DNA from: Cheiracanthium punctorium
Lineage: Eukaryota > Arthropoda > Arachnida > Araneae > Cheiracanthiidae
DNA length: 64,000 bases
Direction of reading: 5' to 3'
Assembly: GCA_038373885.1 (NCBI GenBank)
Contig: JAWZYV010016956.1
Coordinates: forward strand, 62,001 to 126,000
In this document: piece after piece, positions 48,348 to 61,713 of the stretch
Position numbering within the stretch: the stretch's first letter is position 1
Layout: each line of letters starts with the position of its first letter
The notes under the pieces: generated by a model
Seen by the model: the letters and a program-made list of their open reading frames with translations, nothing else
What the model was told of the DNA's origin: nothing
Database searches by the model: none
Position numbers and translations under genes: made by a program

Positions 48348-48699
48348 CAGTAACGTACCAAAGATTTTCGTTTAGTGGTGGTGGAGGGGCTACAAATGCA
48401 GTTGAACTCGTTTACAGTGATAACTCCCTTACAATGTTATATTCTGTAAATTTTCTTATTGACAGAATAACCTTTGCTGGGAAAGTCTCTTTATTACAGT
48501 TGAACATTAAAGCACAATATATTGTTAATTTCGCTTGACAAAATATTTTTCATTGCACGATTTGATTGCTTACGCGAATTTTAAATTCATTACTTGTGTT
48601 CAAAATATAATTTAGCCCACTGACTTCTAAAACTAGAGGGGCAAATTTTAGACCTTCTGGGCGAATGCCCCCTTTTGCCTACCTCAGATTACGCCTATG
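48348..48699 (-). mobile_element. hAT-type MITE, family H3, copy 2 (diverged)
   Basis: It is about 352 bp, matching the 349 bp of copy 1 read in the other direction. The start CAGTAACGTACC followed by GATTTTCGTTTAG corresponds to copy 1's right end, and the end ACGCCTATG to its left tip. The shared interior word is GTTGAACTCG. The flanking 8-mers no longer match, so it is an old insertion. Confidence 0.6.
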
Positions 48700-49526
48700 T
48701 AGGAAGAATTTGGCTGTTCGCCAGCCTTGGTCATTAGAAGAAACATGCATAATTTGCCTAATTTACAAGGTACGATGTCTAAAATGCGGATTTTACTTGG
48801 AATCTAATGTATGACTAAGAAGGGAAATGTGGTTATTAAACAAGATTTGCCCCGAGAAACTGTGCTTTAGCATCCCTTTATTTAATGTATCTTTGACAGG
48901 GTGTTAAAAAATCACGATTTAAAAAAATGTGATTTTTTAAAATTTAAATCTGAATTTTAAAAAATTTAAATCGGACCCTTTTTTCAGATAAATTACGATT
49001 TAAATTTGATGATTTTTTTTTCAGTCAGATAAAAAAAAAAAAAAGATCAGATAAGATTTTTTAAATAAGTTTGACTACTTTATATGAAGAGTATAGACAA
49101 CTGGGGAATATCTAGTTGTTGATAGTATAAATCTGTAAATAAAATATTTCTTTGGTGTGTAAATAAGAAAATTTTGTCTCAAGTGGATGATTTTGGAAGG
49201 ATAGCAACATTGACTAATCATATACTGACTTACTTTAAGTTTAATAAGTAAGATTTCGAAATAAAACTTTACAGAAATGTAAATCACATGCAATAACAAT
49301 AATAGTATATGCATAACCTTTTTCATCTTGTGTGCTACAGAAATTTAAATGAACAGTATAAAGAGACATCAAATACTGTTTTTCCCCCCCAAATCAATTG
49401 TAGTCTTAAAAACAATATATTAAAGGCTAATTGATGGATATAGTGACACAATTCCAAATGTCTATTTATAAGTTTCTTCGCAAGTTTGTTGAAATACTAT
49501 AACTGCACACATAGGAAAGGCAACTG

Positions 49527-49714
49527 GGTGATTCCACAGTATTGTGAGCGTGTATGTCATGTCTGGAACAAGTTCGATTGGTCATAACTAAGCAAAGAAT
49601 TGAGTTAGGTGAACAGTTTTTCTTTTTTTGTAAACAAACTCAATTTTTTTGTGTAGTTATGACCAATCAAACTTACCGCGGACATGACAAATGATCACTA
49701 CTGTGGAAGCATCT
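49527..49714. mobile_element. Palindromic MITE (intron 1)
   Basis: A long inverted repeat of about 70 bases (from TTCCACAGTA to GATTGGTCATAACTA) lies on both sides of a short centre rich in A and T. The target duplication is unclear. Confidence 0.6.
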
Positions 49715-49958
49715 AATTATCAAATACAAATTCTTGAAAAATATGATGGCACATATTGATAAGTCAATTATTAAATTATAACTGAACATTTTCTGGTATC
49801 ATGTTTATGACAATTGGAAACAAACTTGAAATAATAAATTTTCGCAATTAATTCCTTTTCTGAAAATTGAATTTATGGATTCTGATTCGTGTTTTTCAAC
49901 GTGCAACTGGGTTGGCGGGTGAATGGAACATGCTTCATGCCTCAATAATGGCCCATGG

Positions 49959-50595
49959 GGCGGAGGCAGAGCCCGATCAAGAAAACTGTGGGCCCTGGGC
50001 AGAAGAAAAAAATTGGGCCCCTTGCAATAACCCCCCCCCCTCAAAAAAAAGATTATGATCGGTTCATACTGAGAGTTTTTTAAATATCTTACCCATTCTT
50101 AACACAAATTTTGTGTTAAGTTAACAGAAATTTTGTGTTAAGTAATCTGAAATCAAAGAAACAGATAGTTAAATGTTACTTCGAAATGCTATATCACAGT
50201 TGCTAACATGTATGGAATACAAACACTTTAGTCGTTTTTGTAAATATTTCTTAAAATAACAAATAATTGAAAACTTTTGCTATTTTTTAACGCTAAAATT
50301 CTCTTTACAAATGTGGTTAGTTATTTTCCTACATATTGGTATGCTATATCGATATAGAGCATTTCAAAGAATTAAAAATAAGTTTAAATTAATTTATACA
50401 AATGTAAATTTGAATTATTTTCATTGTTCATACTTTATAATTAAAAAAATTATTTAACTTCTGAATTTTTTTTAATCCTTTGTAATTTTATTTTAAAACT
50501 ACAAAAGTGTAAGATGTAAGATTTTTGGGCCTAAAATCTGTAGGCCCTGGGCAGTTGCCCGTTTGCCCTGCCGGTAATATGGCACTGGGCGGAGG
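49959..50595. mobile_element. hAT-type element, 621 bp, non-autonomous (intron 1)
   Basis: The element spans 49967-50587. The exact 8-bp TSD is GGCGGAGG (49959-49966 and 50588-50595). The left end is CAGAGCCCG...GGGCCCTGGGCAG; the right end reversed is CAGTGCCATATTACCGGCAG...ACTGCCCAGGGCC. The ends therefore share subterminal blocks, while the interior is AT-rich and non-coding. Confidence 0.85.
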
Positions 50596-53293
50596 TTGTG
50601 TATCCCTGAATTAAATCGAAATTAGAAAAGAAAGAAATGATTTCAATCAATTGATTTCAGTCATTGACAAACCCCCTAATATTTAAACGTACCTTATAAT
50701 TTTTCTTGTAAAAGCAATTGTTAGTAAACGTACTATACGATTGCGTATTCAGTACTGTTTCCGATGCCCTTCGATTTTATGAAAGTAATAGAAAATAGTA
50801 GAAGTTCATGCATTCGATGCAGTTACTGATTACAAACTTTCTGTTTATGAATTGTCAAATCCTGAAGGTTATTTTGTCTAAAAACTGTACATGATAAATA
50901 CAACTGCTGGCATGTAATGAATATAAAAATATTATTTATACAGAGAGTATGCAGCTATTTATGTGACGTACATTTGTAAAAATGATTGTTTGGCATGTGT
51001 ATGATAAAAGCCTGATTAACCACTGTACTGAAAATTACTAAAATGAACTGTAAGCCTCACAATGGACATTTTGTGACTTGATGTCACGCATAAAGCTTTA
51101 TCTTCAGTCCTCATCCAAATCGTCATGCATAAATACTAATTTATCTGGCGAAAGTACAACTGCTTGCTTGCTCCAGATTATCTGTGGATATTGCATTTGT
51201 TGTCGATCTATGAGTGAACTTGGGATTCATAGTATAGCTGCTGATAAGTTCGGGCAGTGTGCCATCTGCGTTATAAAGGACGTCACAGTGAAAAATGGAA
51301 ATATCTTTCCAAGTTTACTGCGCATTATCATGGATGTGCAGTGAATTTCGGGATATGCCTTATTCCTTACTATCCTGTTTTTACAAAGAGATTAATTTAA
51401 AACGAAAATGACTAGTGTTGACTATTTAGGTTTTTTCAAATGAAATAGTTAATGACAAATCTGGATTAAATTTTTTTGATTTGCCCCTTGGTTATCGAAA
51501 TCAACTCACAATAACCAATTTGTCATTATGTGGAACTAGGAAGTAATTCAGGGTCGTTAAAGTCTAATTGCTAAAGTTGAATTAAATTTGCGAGTTGAAT
51601 TAAGTCCCCCCCCCTAAAAAAAGATTTTTTTTTCTGAATGAATTTTTTCTAAAGCGATAATTTAAAATACGTAATAATTAATATAGTTTAAGGCTGTGTG
51701 TTCTTTTATATAGCTGTGTAATTTCTTATATGCTTGTGATGTGTGTACACTTAAATTGAAAAAAAATCAGTAATGAAGTATCTTAAACAAACTTTTTTAA
51801 GTTTTCAAAATTCCTTTCTAATCAATTGGATTTTTTCAGGAACTTCAAATTGCTTTAAAAGTTTTAATTAATCCTTTATTAATTTGCTCATAAGATACAC
51901 TTCCCTTAAACTCCAATTAAAATGTTTAATTTTTCTTTTTAAGACGCCATATTCTTCGTATACCGAAAAAAAATATGTATTTTTAAAAAACTCTAAGTGT
52001 CATCTAACATTCGTTCTTAACGGCTGCCATCCAGTTCGTGTTTAAAACGAAATTCGCCTGTGTAAAAACAAAAGTTCTGTGCTAAAAGCATCCAAGAGAG
52101 AGCCTCTTTTAAAAAAGGATTGGAAGTATCTGAGCATGCGCACTTTTAGTTTTGAGATTGATCCAAAGAATTTTTAGCGATAGTCTAAAAAACTGGAGTG
52201 TTCAACAAAAAAACCGCAAGCATAATAAGGATTTCCTTTTTACAACGAACGTTTAGACGAGAGAAAAAAAACTAAATTCTAATCAATTTTTTACGCCTTG
52301 GCAAGCAGGAAAATTATCGTAGGAAGAAAAAAAAATTTGAGGCACCCTTTTAAAACACAGCAGAGAATTAGCATTTTTTTTCTCTCTCTTCTCCAACCTA
52401 TGCTTTGCGTGAAGTCGTCTGCCACTCAAAATTTTACTTCGTAAACACTTACTTTCTGCTCAGTTTTTTTTTTTTTTTCTTATACTTTCTTTTTAATGAT
52501 TTTCGCATATTTAAATGAAAGCTGGAGTGAAATAAGGGATGTGGGAGAAAAAGTACTCTAAATCAACTAACGAATAATTTAGAGAAAATTTAGTCGAGAA
52601 AAAGATTTTGTGCCGAGAAGAAGAAGAAAAAAAAACTTGATTGGAATCGCAAATTTGAATTAAAGATCTGGGAACAGTCTTAATACTTTTAAACTGAGGA
52701 TTTATTCTTCCACTCCAAATGCATTTTCCTCATTCGGAATGGAATCTGAAAAATTAACGATGCGATTTGATTTATAATTACTGAACGGTGTGCTGATTTT
52801 AAATATTATCAGATTTAGTAAAAATAAATTATTAGAACATTTCTCCAGAGAAGAATGTTTTCAATCAACAGAGAATTTTTTTTTTTAAATCGATCTTGTT
52901 TGTAGTGTTAATTACCAGGCTATTTTGTATGGTCGAAATAAATTTGAGTATATAAAACTACCACGTAGAAAATTTTAATTGAATGAAAGCATTAAAATTG
53001 TATTTTGTATCAGTGTAGATAGATAAAAAATGCAATTCCTTCTCATCTATTCATTTGGAAACAGCACTGCGCAGTAATGGCAAGTTTTTGAATGGAATTA
53101 ATAAGTGGATTATTGCGCAACCATAGCAGGATATGTTAGGCATTTTGTGTATTTGACTCGCTTCTACTGCAGTTACATTTGGTGGAAGCATTAAACCTTA
53201 TTTGCAGAAGTTATTAAATTGTACCATTGACGAAAAATTATGAAGCTTTTTCTCTTGTGGAGAAAATAGTTACAGAAGTGCAAATTGAATGAT

Positions 53294-53607
53294 GCTTGCA
53301 GGGGTCGATCCAGAAATTTTTTTTTCAGGGTCCCATTTTTGTGAAAACCGTTTTTGTTTTTTGTGATTTTCAATATCTAGTTTTGTAAGTTTCAACGTCT
53401 ACTTTCGTGAATTTTCATAACAATTTTTGTAAAAATCACTCCCCCCCCCCCTTTGAAATAATTTAAGGAACAATATATAAGTAAAATGTCAATGAAGGGT
53501 TGTTTTAGTCGATTGTATTTTTGTGATGGGGCCGTTTTAATTGATTAAAATTTTGTGAAAGGACTGTAAAACGGATCCAAATTTCGTGTACATCGATCCC
53601 TGGCTTA
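53294..53607. mobile_element. MITE with CAGGG tips and 5-bp TSD, copy 2 (intron 1)
   Basis: The element spans 53299-53602 (304 bp) with tips CAGGGGTCGATCCAG and CATCGATCCCTG. The flanks are GCTTG and GCTTA (4 of 5). It shares the GTGAATTTTCAT and GGGGCCGTTTTAAT interior words with the copy at 34543. A run of 10 C is present near 53441. Confidence 0.78.
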
Positions 53608-55002
53608 CAAATGCACAGAAATCGTCGTTGGAAAAAAATAAAAAACAACATATACAAAAAAAAAAAAAAAAAAAAGAAGAATTTGACTTACTAAATAAAA
53701 TATTATATATTTTGATGTATACCCCCTTTTTTCCTTTTTAAATTTATTTAAATTTATATACTTATATGTATATATGTTTGTAACTGTGGAAAGTCGTTGA
53801 GAGGTTCTAATAACTTAAGTGACATTAAAATTTATAATTTTTTTTCGCAAACCGGCGAAGTCCTGCGGATCGGCATCAGTCTGCTTATATAATGATAATA
53901 CTAATGAATTTTCGCGCACGCGCACAACTTTACAGTATTGGTCATTTTTATCACTTTATGTATCACTTACTACCACTTGCAAGACCACTCTTCTGTAATT
54001 GATTTCAGCGATATGCAAATACGCTGCTTTTCTAATCTGTATCAGATCTATTTTAAACAGTCTTAGACTGGATAGCATTCACTGATTGAAAATGATCAAT
54101 GATGAAAATTGAAATGAATCATTTGTTAATCTCGATGCGTTCGAAACTTTCTTATAATAAATTTTTAGAATGAAAAGAGTTGGGTTAAATTCTTCAAATA
54201 AAAATATTATCCCTCAAGAGAAAAGTATCATCTTCCAAATTGCAGAAAATCTTTTGAGAAATCAACTTGTTTTTTTAGTGCCCAAAATGTTAATGACTTT
54301 CCATTAAAAACCATAAATAATAAATCCCTTGCGGAATTGAGCTTTGGTGAAAAAAAAAGTGGCAGAAGGGGGAGAAAATCCTAAAGAAATTTATTTCGTG
54401 GACAGAGAAGACCAAAAAAAAAAAAAAGTCTTCATTAAAAACAAAGCTGTTTCGTCCTCTGCCTCTAGACAACAGCAAATGCTTTTAAAAGTAAGAGCTA
54501 AGAATGGCTAGTAATTAATTTATTGCGGTCTTGGTACTGCAGGGGTTGTTACAGTTCTTCCAAAGTTTCTGGCAATTTAATAAGAGCGGAGCCCCAAATA
54601 ATGCTGCTGGGAAAACACGGGAGAGGCTGTCAGTTCTTGTAGGGTGTCGGATAAAATGTCTCCTGAGCCATCTTGCATTCGGGAGCAGTACAGAGGTAGA
54701 CATGTATAGCTCAACTTTCCGAGGAGATTTGATAGGTTTTCTCTAATCACGCTAGCACACGCGGTGCATGGCTATATTGCTTTTTCCGATAAAAATAGGA
54801 ATTCTCCTCCCGCAAGTATTTCCAGTATGGAAAGCAAATAGCTGTACTGATAGATGCTTTTTGTTATCAAGAAAAAAAGCTTAATTTTTATTTCATTGTG
54901 TGTGTGTGTGTGTGTGAATGTACGTGTCCTCTCTATTTTTTTCCGATGTAAATTCGTCGATATTTTGATCCGAAGTAAATATAATGTTACTGTTGGGAGC
55001 TG

Positions 55003-55082
55003 AGAATATTCTCTGCAGAGTATTCTCAGAGAACGAGAATATTCTCCAACCCATGAGAACTCGAGAATATTCGAGAATTTTC
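55003..55082. promoter_or_regulatory. Cluster of heat-shock-element-like sites in intron 1
   Basis: GAA and TTC pentamer cores alternate at exact 5-base spacing at 55065-55082 (GAA, TTC, GAA, TTC), a four-unit HSF site. Two further GAATATTC palindromes lie at 55004-55011 and 55037-55044, with loose GAA and TTC units between. Function is inferred only from the motif. Confidence 0.4.
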
Positions 55083-55678
55083 TTTTCTTTTAATCTTAAG
55101 GATTTTTGTTCAATAATGGTGACATTTAATTGAAGCAGAAGTGTAATAGGCATATAAAAACATTAAAAGTGGGGCTCATTTAATGTTTGGAAATTCATGC
55201 AAGCATTAAATCTCTTATCTTTTTTTGCTGCGTTTCTTGATGGTAAATATTTGGAAGTAAACTTCAATTTTTTTCACTTAAATTCAACATAAATTCAAAA
55301 TACATTGTAAGCATTTTGATTCATCTTTTTTTTTTTTTAATCAAATAGCAGAAGAATAAAACTTTTAGATAATTTTAAGTTTATAAGCATGCCATCAACA
55401 ACTGTAGCAACAGAAAGAAGTGTTCGTACTTACGGACCTGTACTATATACTCAGCAAAAAGAAACCTTTTCTTTTTGACCTTTTATGATTGAAAGAAATG
55501 GAAAATTAATGCTTGTGGCCCACAATATTAAACTCTTAAAGAAAAAAAAATGAAACTAATATGGTAGGAAATTCGCAAGCCAAATAAACTGGCCAGGGTC
55601 GTTAAGTTCGGGGTTTTAAAATTAAACATAAAGGGAAGCTAAGAATAATTTATCCATAAGTAGTTCGATAGTTACGCA

Positions 55679-55750
55679 TTCACAATTACTTATTACACAT
55701 ATTCACACATTCACAATTACTTATTACACATATATACACATATTCACACC
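55679..55750. repeat. 31-bp tandem repeat, two copies
   Basis: CACAATTACTTATTACACAT followed by ATTCACACATT is repeated, with a third partial CACATATTCACAC. Confidence 0.8.
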
Positions 55751-57180
55751 TGAAGAAAGTATGAAGAGTTTAAATCTTTTTGTACATTTTGGGAACTGTA
55801 CAGTGTCCACTAATGCCAAATACTTTTTAATAAGTGTTTGTATTTAAGTGTGGTAACGTAAGTAGTATTATCGTTCTGGCTAGATTTTAGCATAGACATA
55901 GGAATAACTAGATTGAGCATAAGGGGTGGAAACTTATGCTTCGGAACGGTAGCCATTGTAGTGGCATTACGCCTGTGCAGAATGGTAGTAGCTTAAATGT
56001 TAATGATTCTTTCAATTGTTTTAGGAAAATCTTTAATTTAAAAAGTACTCCAATCCAAATATTTTTCCTTGAATTTATTTAATTTTCTAAAATAATGAAA
56101 TTAATATTCCGTTTTACATTGACGACAGCCATGATAGTGGCAGAAATGGGGTGCGTTTTTGGCATCAGAAAAGTACATGATTAGGAATATTGGATGCGGG
56201 ATCTAACTGTAATTCCTATATCTATGGATTTTAGATGCAATTATCTCTTCCAAATTACCCATTAGTGTAAACTAAATATCCTACCATTTTTGTTATCTTT
56301 TTTGTTTTTCCCTTTCACAGTTCGTTTGTTTTGAGCTCGTTGCTTTTTCATGTCCGATGACCATCGACACCGGACTGGACTGACGCGAAGAATTCTTAAT
56401 CGTGGAGCGAGTAAAACCGATGTGGCTTTTTCAGCATTATAGCATCCACCGGATGTGTCTATGCCGGAATGAGTTTGCAGCGCGTCCATTTCTGTGTTGT
56501 GTTGGCCATTCCCTAATTGGAGTGGCTGCGGTTAATAAGCTGCTAATCGACGGCTGAAGAGCTGTGGGAAACCGGAAGGTCAAGAGAAGACACAGCTCTC
56601 GCTGCTCCGAGGTGAAAGGTATCAGAAAGACAGCCGGTAGGCAAGGGCGTTTAATAGCGTAATTCGTTTTAATAACCTTATTTCACGTTAGAGGGAAGTG
56701 CTTACGTGTTGGAATCTGCCATTTGCATTGCCCCTTTTCCCTTCTCTTGCGCAATGTGTCAACATGAACGTGATCTAATGCAGACGGCGTCGAAGATCTT
56801 CGTTGTTGAAACCACATGAGCGCGTGATATTGTTGAATAAAATATGCAAGTCTTTCAACATTTTCCTCCCCTGCCTTTATTGTTCTACAGTACTCCGTAC
56901 GAATGCAGTATTGAATGTTATCTGAAGAAGAAACTTCCATGGTATTCCTAAATTTTAGCTAGCGATAGTGCAGTTAAGCATAAGCACGTTTGCAGGAAAT
57001 AATTTTTAAATTCTGTCCATAGTTCGTAGAACTGCTGACTGCATTGACGAATGGTACCTGAGCATTACATGTTGAATTCGTGTGATTGGATTGCTTTTTG
57101 TGAATGTACCAATTTGTGAAAATTTGTATTCTGCAGTGCATGTAACTTTTGCGGATAAACATTCACGGATTATCCATTGG

Positions 57181-57297
57181 GCTTAGAGGGTTAGGACCCC
57201 CTTAGGAAGACCCCCCACCCCACGGAGGGCAACCCACCCCTCCGCCTAGATCCCATGTGCAGATAATTGGCCGTGATCCCTCAACACAAACATTAGG
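57181..57297 (+). mobile_element. 5'-truncated copy of the same SINE
   Basis: It matches the 3' half of the SINE at 41179: TTAGGACCCCCTTAG, CCCACGGAGGGCA and AATTGGCCGTGATC, in the same order and strand. The tRNA-like half is absent. Confidence 0.7.
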
Positions 57298-59812
57298 CTT
57301 AGTAGACTTTAGCCCAGCGCTTAATTTCTAGCAGAAAAAGTGCAGGAGCCCCAATTATTCTCTAGAGCTCATGTTCATACTGAGTGGCGCACAGTGAACC
57401 CCCTCGACTCCTGCAATACGAGAGTCGGTAGTACATTCCATTAAACTAATAATTCAAGCATTTTCCCATGTAATAATTCCATGTAATCATATTTTCATTG
57501 TTTCATGGAACAGTGAAATGAAATGAAATATTCTGAAACTAGCATGGAGAAATCTAAACTATGCACAGTAGAAGACCCGAAATATGTTCGTCTAGGATTC
57601 TCAGATCGGTTCGATTCTAAACGAATCATGTTTAATCTGTCCGCTAAAATCGGTTTTTTGTGTAAAAGGAAGGGGAGGGGGGGGATATTTCGAGTGAATG
57701 TACTGGTGGGCTCCGGAGTGCACTATCCAAGAGCTAGTATGCAAAAATTCACTCTGATAAAAGAAATACAGGAGCTGAGCTCCTATGGACTCGACCACTT
57801 TTTAAAGACCCAGGGAGGTAAATAGAAAGAGAAAAAAAAAAGCACTACTACAAACTTGAAGAGTTTAAATGTAAGATGTAAAAAACCACGTATAATGATT
57901 GAATATATAGGAAATATTTGCAGCCATTAATCATTTATTTGTTAGCTTTGACATACGTGTACATGCGAAGTTGAAATTGTAATTACATGGCCCATTTGGA
58001 TTTTGTGTTTCATGTTATAGGATCAGAACTTAAAACCGTAGATCAACAGTTTCGCCGAAAAAGATTCATTTAGATTCTTCTAGAGGAGGCCTGTTATGTT
58101 TGGGAAGAAAATAACACGATGCCCTGAAACCAAGAACATTTTTGCCAAAGGAGCCATCCGAAATTTCATAGCCTAAGTGCCCTTGAAGAACTTAATCCGT
58201 CTCTATGAATGGAAATTGATTCTATAACAATTCGAATGAGGCTTTATTTTTTTCGCTAATGTAAAGAATGAAACTTTAGCAACACAATAAACTTGTATTA
58301 AATAGAACTTTTATCAAGCAAACATAATTCCTGGTCCATTGAATTACTTTTATGTATTCAACAAAAATCTGTATTTAGTGGGAAAGCTTTCAAATTCTTG
58401 CGTCTTGCGAGGTCTACGTTTCACTATTTTAAGTTATATGTTCGTGATCATTCGATTATGAGAAAGCAAAGGAAAGAAGATGTATCTGTAAACAGCATCT
58501 ATTCATATGTGATAATTGTATTGGCATTTTGATGATGTTCGTGTGCATGCCTATTTTACACTTTTACTATCAGAAAGGACGTTAAAATTTTATCTATCAC
58601 ACACGATGATGACGAGATAAATTTACCAAAAAAAAATTTTTTTTTTCAACTGCAGAGACGTATTTGGATTATTTATCGTATTTCTAAATTTAATCTGATT
58701 TCCAGTGTTTACATGTCGATCTGCAAATTAGTAAGATGAACAAACGACTCTCTCAAGAATATATCATGTTGTTTAAAAAAGGGTTATCGGACTTTTCTTT
58801 TACACCTACAGTGATAATGATTACTAGAAATATATATTGAATGTACACTCATTGTTTACTTTCCACGAATTCCAACTAAAACTTAAGATTTGTTAAATTT
58901 CATGTGATCGGCTTTTAAAACTTGTGGTTGCGTACAAATAAGACACAGAACTAATCAAATTATGTCTGTCTATGAGCAATTTTCTCATTGGCTATTACGC
59001 AAAGAACATCCACGAACTCCCGATTTTCGTTTAGTGATTTCCGAAACCTAGAGTTTCGAATTAAATCGTTCTAAAGTTCTGAACCGACATGTTAAAAATG
59101 GGCGAACTACCTTTTCAAGAAATTTTCGAACATCGGCAGGTTTTAAAGCATCGAAAGTGAAAATTATCTAGAACTTTAAAATTATTTTAATTGCACCCCG
59201 GTTTTAAAATTAAAGCTTGACATTGTTCTATCCACGCAAAAATAGTATTTTTATTGCACAGTGCTTTAAAAAAAAGGTCCCCTCGAAATGTTGTATTTAA
59301 TTAAGCAAGTGGTGGAAATTCGACCGTAATTCATTAAATGTTTAAGTTTGACCTTTATTGAGCTTCTTTTGTGAAAGAGTGTACCTCTATAATAATTGTA
59401 TATATATATTTTGAATTTTTTTCTATTACGTCAACTGCGATCGTGTACAAATACGTCTTATGCATTAATTTTCGAGTTATTTGAAAAATGCGAACGATAG
59501 GAAAAATCTGGTATAGCTTGGCTAAGTTATATTTAAAAAAATAATGAACACATTTTTTTTTTTTTTTTGCTAAACTGATCATGTTTCGCCAAAGCTATAC
59601 AGCTAATTTGACTATCTTTCTTAAATTATAAGAAATTTAAATAAAAAATTAATACAAAAAATAAAAAACTAAAAGAATAGTTGCTTTGTATTTTTTATAC
59701 ATTTCTTTTGTTGGGGGAAAAAAGTTGGAACTTTAAAAAATTAATGTTGTCTATTGATTTTAATATAGTTTGAAAATGAATTTAATGATTCTCTCTGTCA
59801 AAACTTCTGTGT

Positions 59813-59844
<32 letters not shown>

Positions 59845-61238
59845 GTATAAACTCCTTCATCGTTTACTAAATGCCCTTAACATTAAATTCGGAAATAAAC
59901 TTACCTAGAGGGGAGACAGGAAGAGAGTTGCTCCTTGGCGTTAGGGGGCCCCGTAATTTGGTGGAAATTTTATCACGCATAAAGTTTTGTGTATGTGGCT
60001 TACAATAAATTTAAAATGTACTAATTGTATTCTGCTTAAAAAAATTAAGGGGGAAAAGAGATGGGATTTTTTTTCTTCTTTTTTAGAGGTGGCTATCTTT
60101 TTTCGAGAGACCATCTCCAACCTGCCCCGGGGCATAGAAAATCCTATCATCGGTGGGAAACTACTAAAAGTCGCTTAAAAATCGCTGAACGGGTGGATTT
60201 TTATACTTTAAAGTAGAACAGATTTTTATTTTTTATTTATTTTCTTTTACGTAATTATGAAAAATTTCAAGCCAATTGCACTAATATGTTGAATTGTATT
60301 AACTTTTTAGCATAAATATTTCATTGTTTTGGAGTAATGCCAGTTAAAATTTTGTTTTGGAGTGGCACAACCCGGAATTGTTACACTTAGGCTTTCATTT
60401 ATAACTTAATAAAGAAACGTGTTCCCAGTTTTTGAAAGCAAGCAATTACAGTCACTGTGCTTTAAAAGGTTTGCTATTAAATAACTTAGCAGATTTTCTT
60501 TTTTTAAATCACTTACGTTTGTACGTACTTGCATGTATTTTTACGCATGTTTAACCATTTTATTTCTTGAAACTCATTTCAATTTTCATTTAGTGTTACT
60601 TTAAAAGCCGTGCATTTTGTTGCTCGCGTATTAATGGAATTCTGTCTATTATTCGTGTAAGTTGAATCAAACTTTTCACGAACTAAAAAGGAACCTAAGC
60701 CGCAGTTTAACTCAATAAAACATTTTCGGCAACATTTCTTGAAAATCATCAACCTACCAGCAACAAACTACAAAAATTTATTATCTAAGATCCGTTCACA
60801 AGTTTCACGGCCCGTCGCCAATATGGCGTGGCCTCTGATCTCCGAGATAACAAAATAAGAATCTCGCCAAATTACATTTTTCCTTGGCGTCGGTTCGGAC
60901 GGACCTTAACCAACAGATAAAAGTCTGGGTTGCAAACTTTTTAACAATTTTTTTTCTTTCATTTATCCATTCTTCCTTCCACTAGTGAGTGCAATGGAAA
61001 CGGTATAATTTGCTGCTCGCTGGAGCGCATCGCAAATTACAGGCTGGCCGGCCAGAGAAACACTAACCCAGTTTTTTTCTTTTCGCTTGCTCTTAGCCTG
61101 GTTTGCGAAAAAGTTGTTATGAAAAGAAAGAAAAAAAACCCTCTCTCTCTCTCTCAACAATGCAGTGTGGGAGGTTAATCGAAATTGAAACTTTGTACCT
61201 GCTCAGGTAATCTTGGCCGTGATTGACAAGGGGCCTCC

Positions 61239-61576
61239 GTGACGTTATCCCGAGCCCGTGACGTAATCTTTTGTTGCGCGAAACGACTGGTTTTGCTTGT
61301 TGGGATTTTTACTATTTTATGAGTGTTATTACAGCTGGTGCGGTTGCGGTTTTTAAAAACCAGCTTGGAGGTTGGGATGCCATTGACGATTCTATTTTGT
61401 ACACGGTTACTAGGAAAAGTCAGTTTGTTAATATATAAAAACAGGAGTTTTTTTTTTTTTTTAAGCCATATTATGGGAAAGTGCGAAACATATCGTGAAC
61501 CATATATGATACTGTGACGTATATTCTTGGAAGAAATATCAGTTTCATGAATGAGAAAACAGACTGCTGTGACGTA
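61239..61576. promoter_or_regulatory. Cluster of four TGACGT (CRE/ATF-type) words in intron 1
   Basis: TGACGT occurs at 61240, 61259, 61515 and 61570, two of them as TGACGTAA, in a locally GC-richer patch. No TIR or repeat explains the repetition. Confidence 0.35.
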
Positions 61577-61713
61577 ATTTCCGCCGGAGAATGTTTCTGA
61601 ATGTTTTCTGTCAAGAGAAAAAAAAAAGCCTTCACTTATTTAAATTATTTTTACCGAAATACTGTTTTCGATTTTGTGATGTATGCAGTTTGAAAGATTA
61701 TGAAAATGACAAA

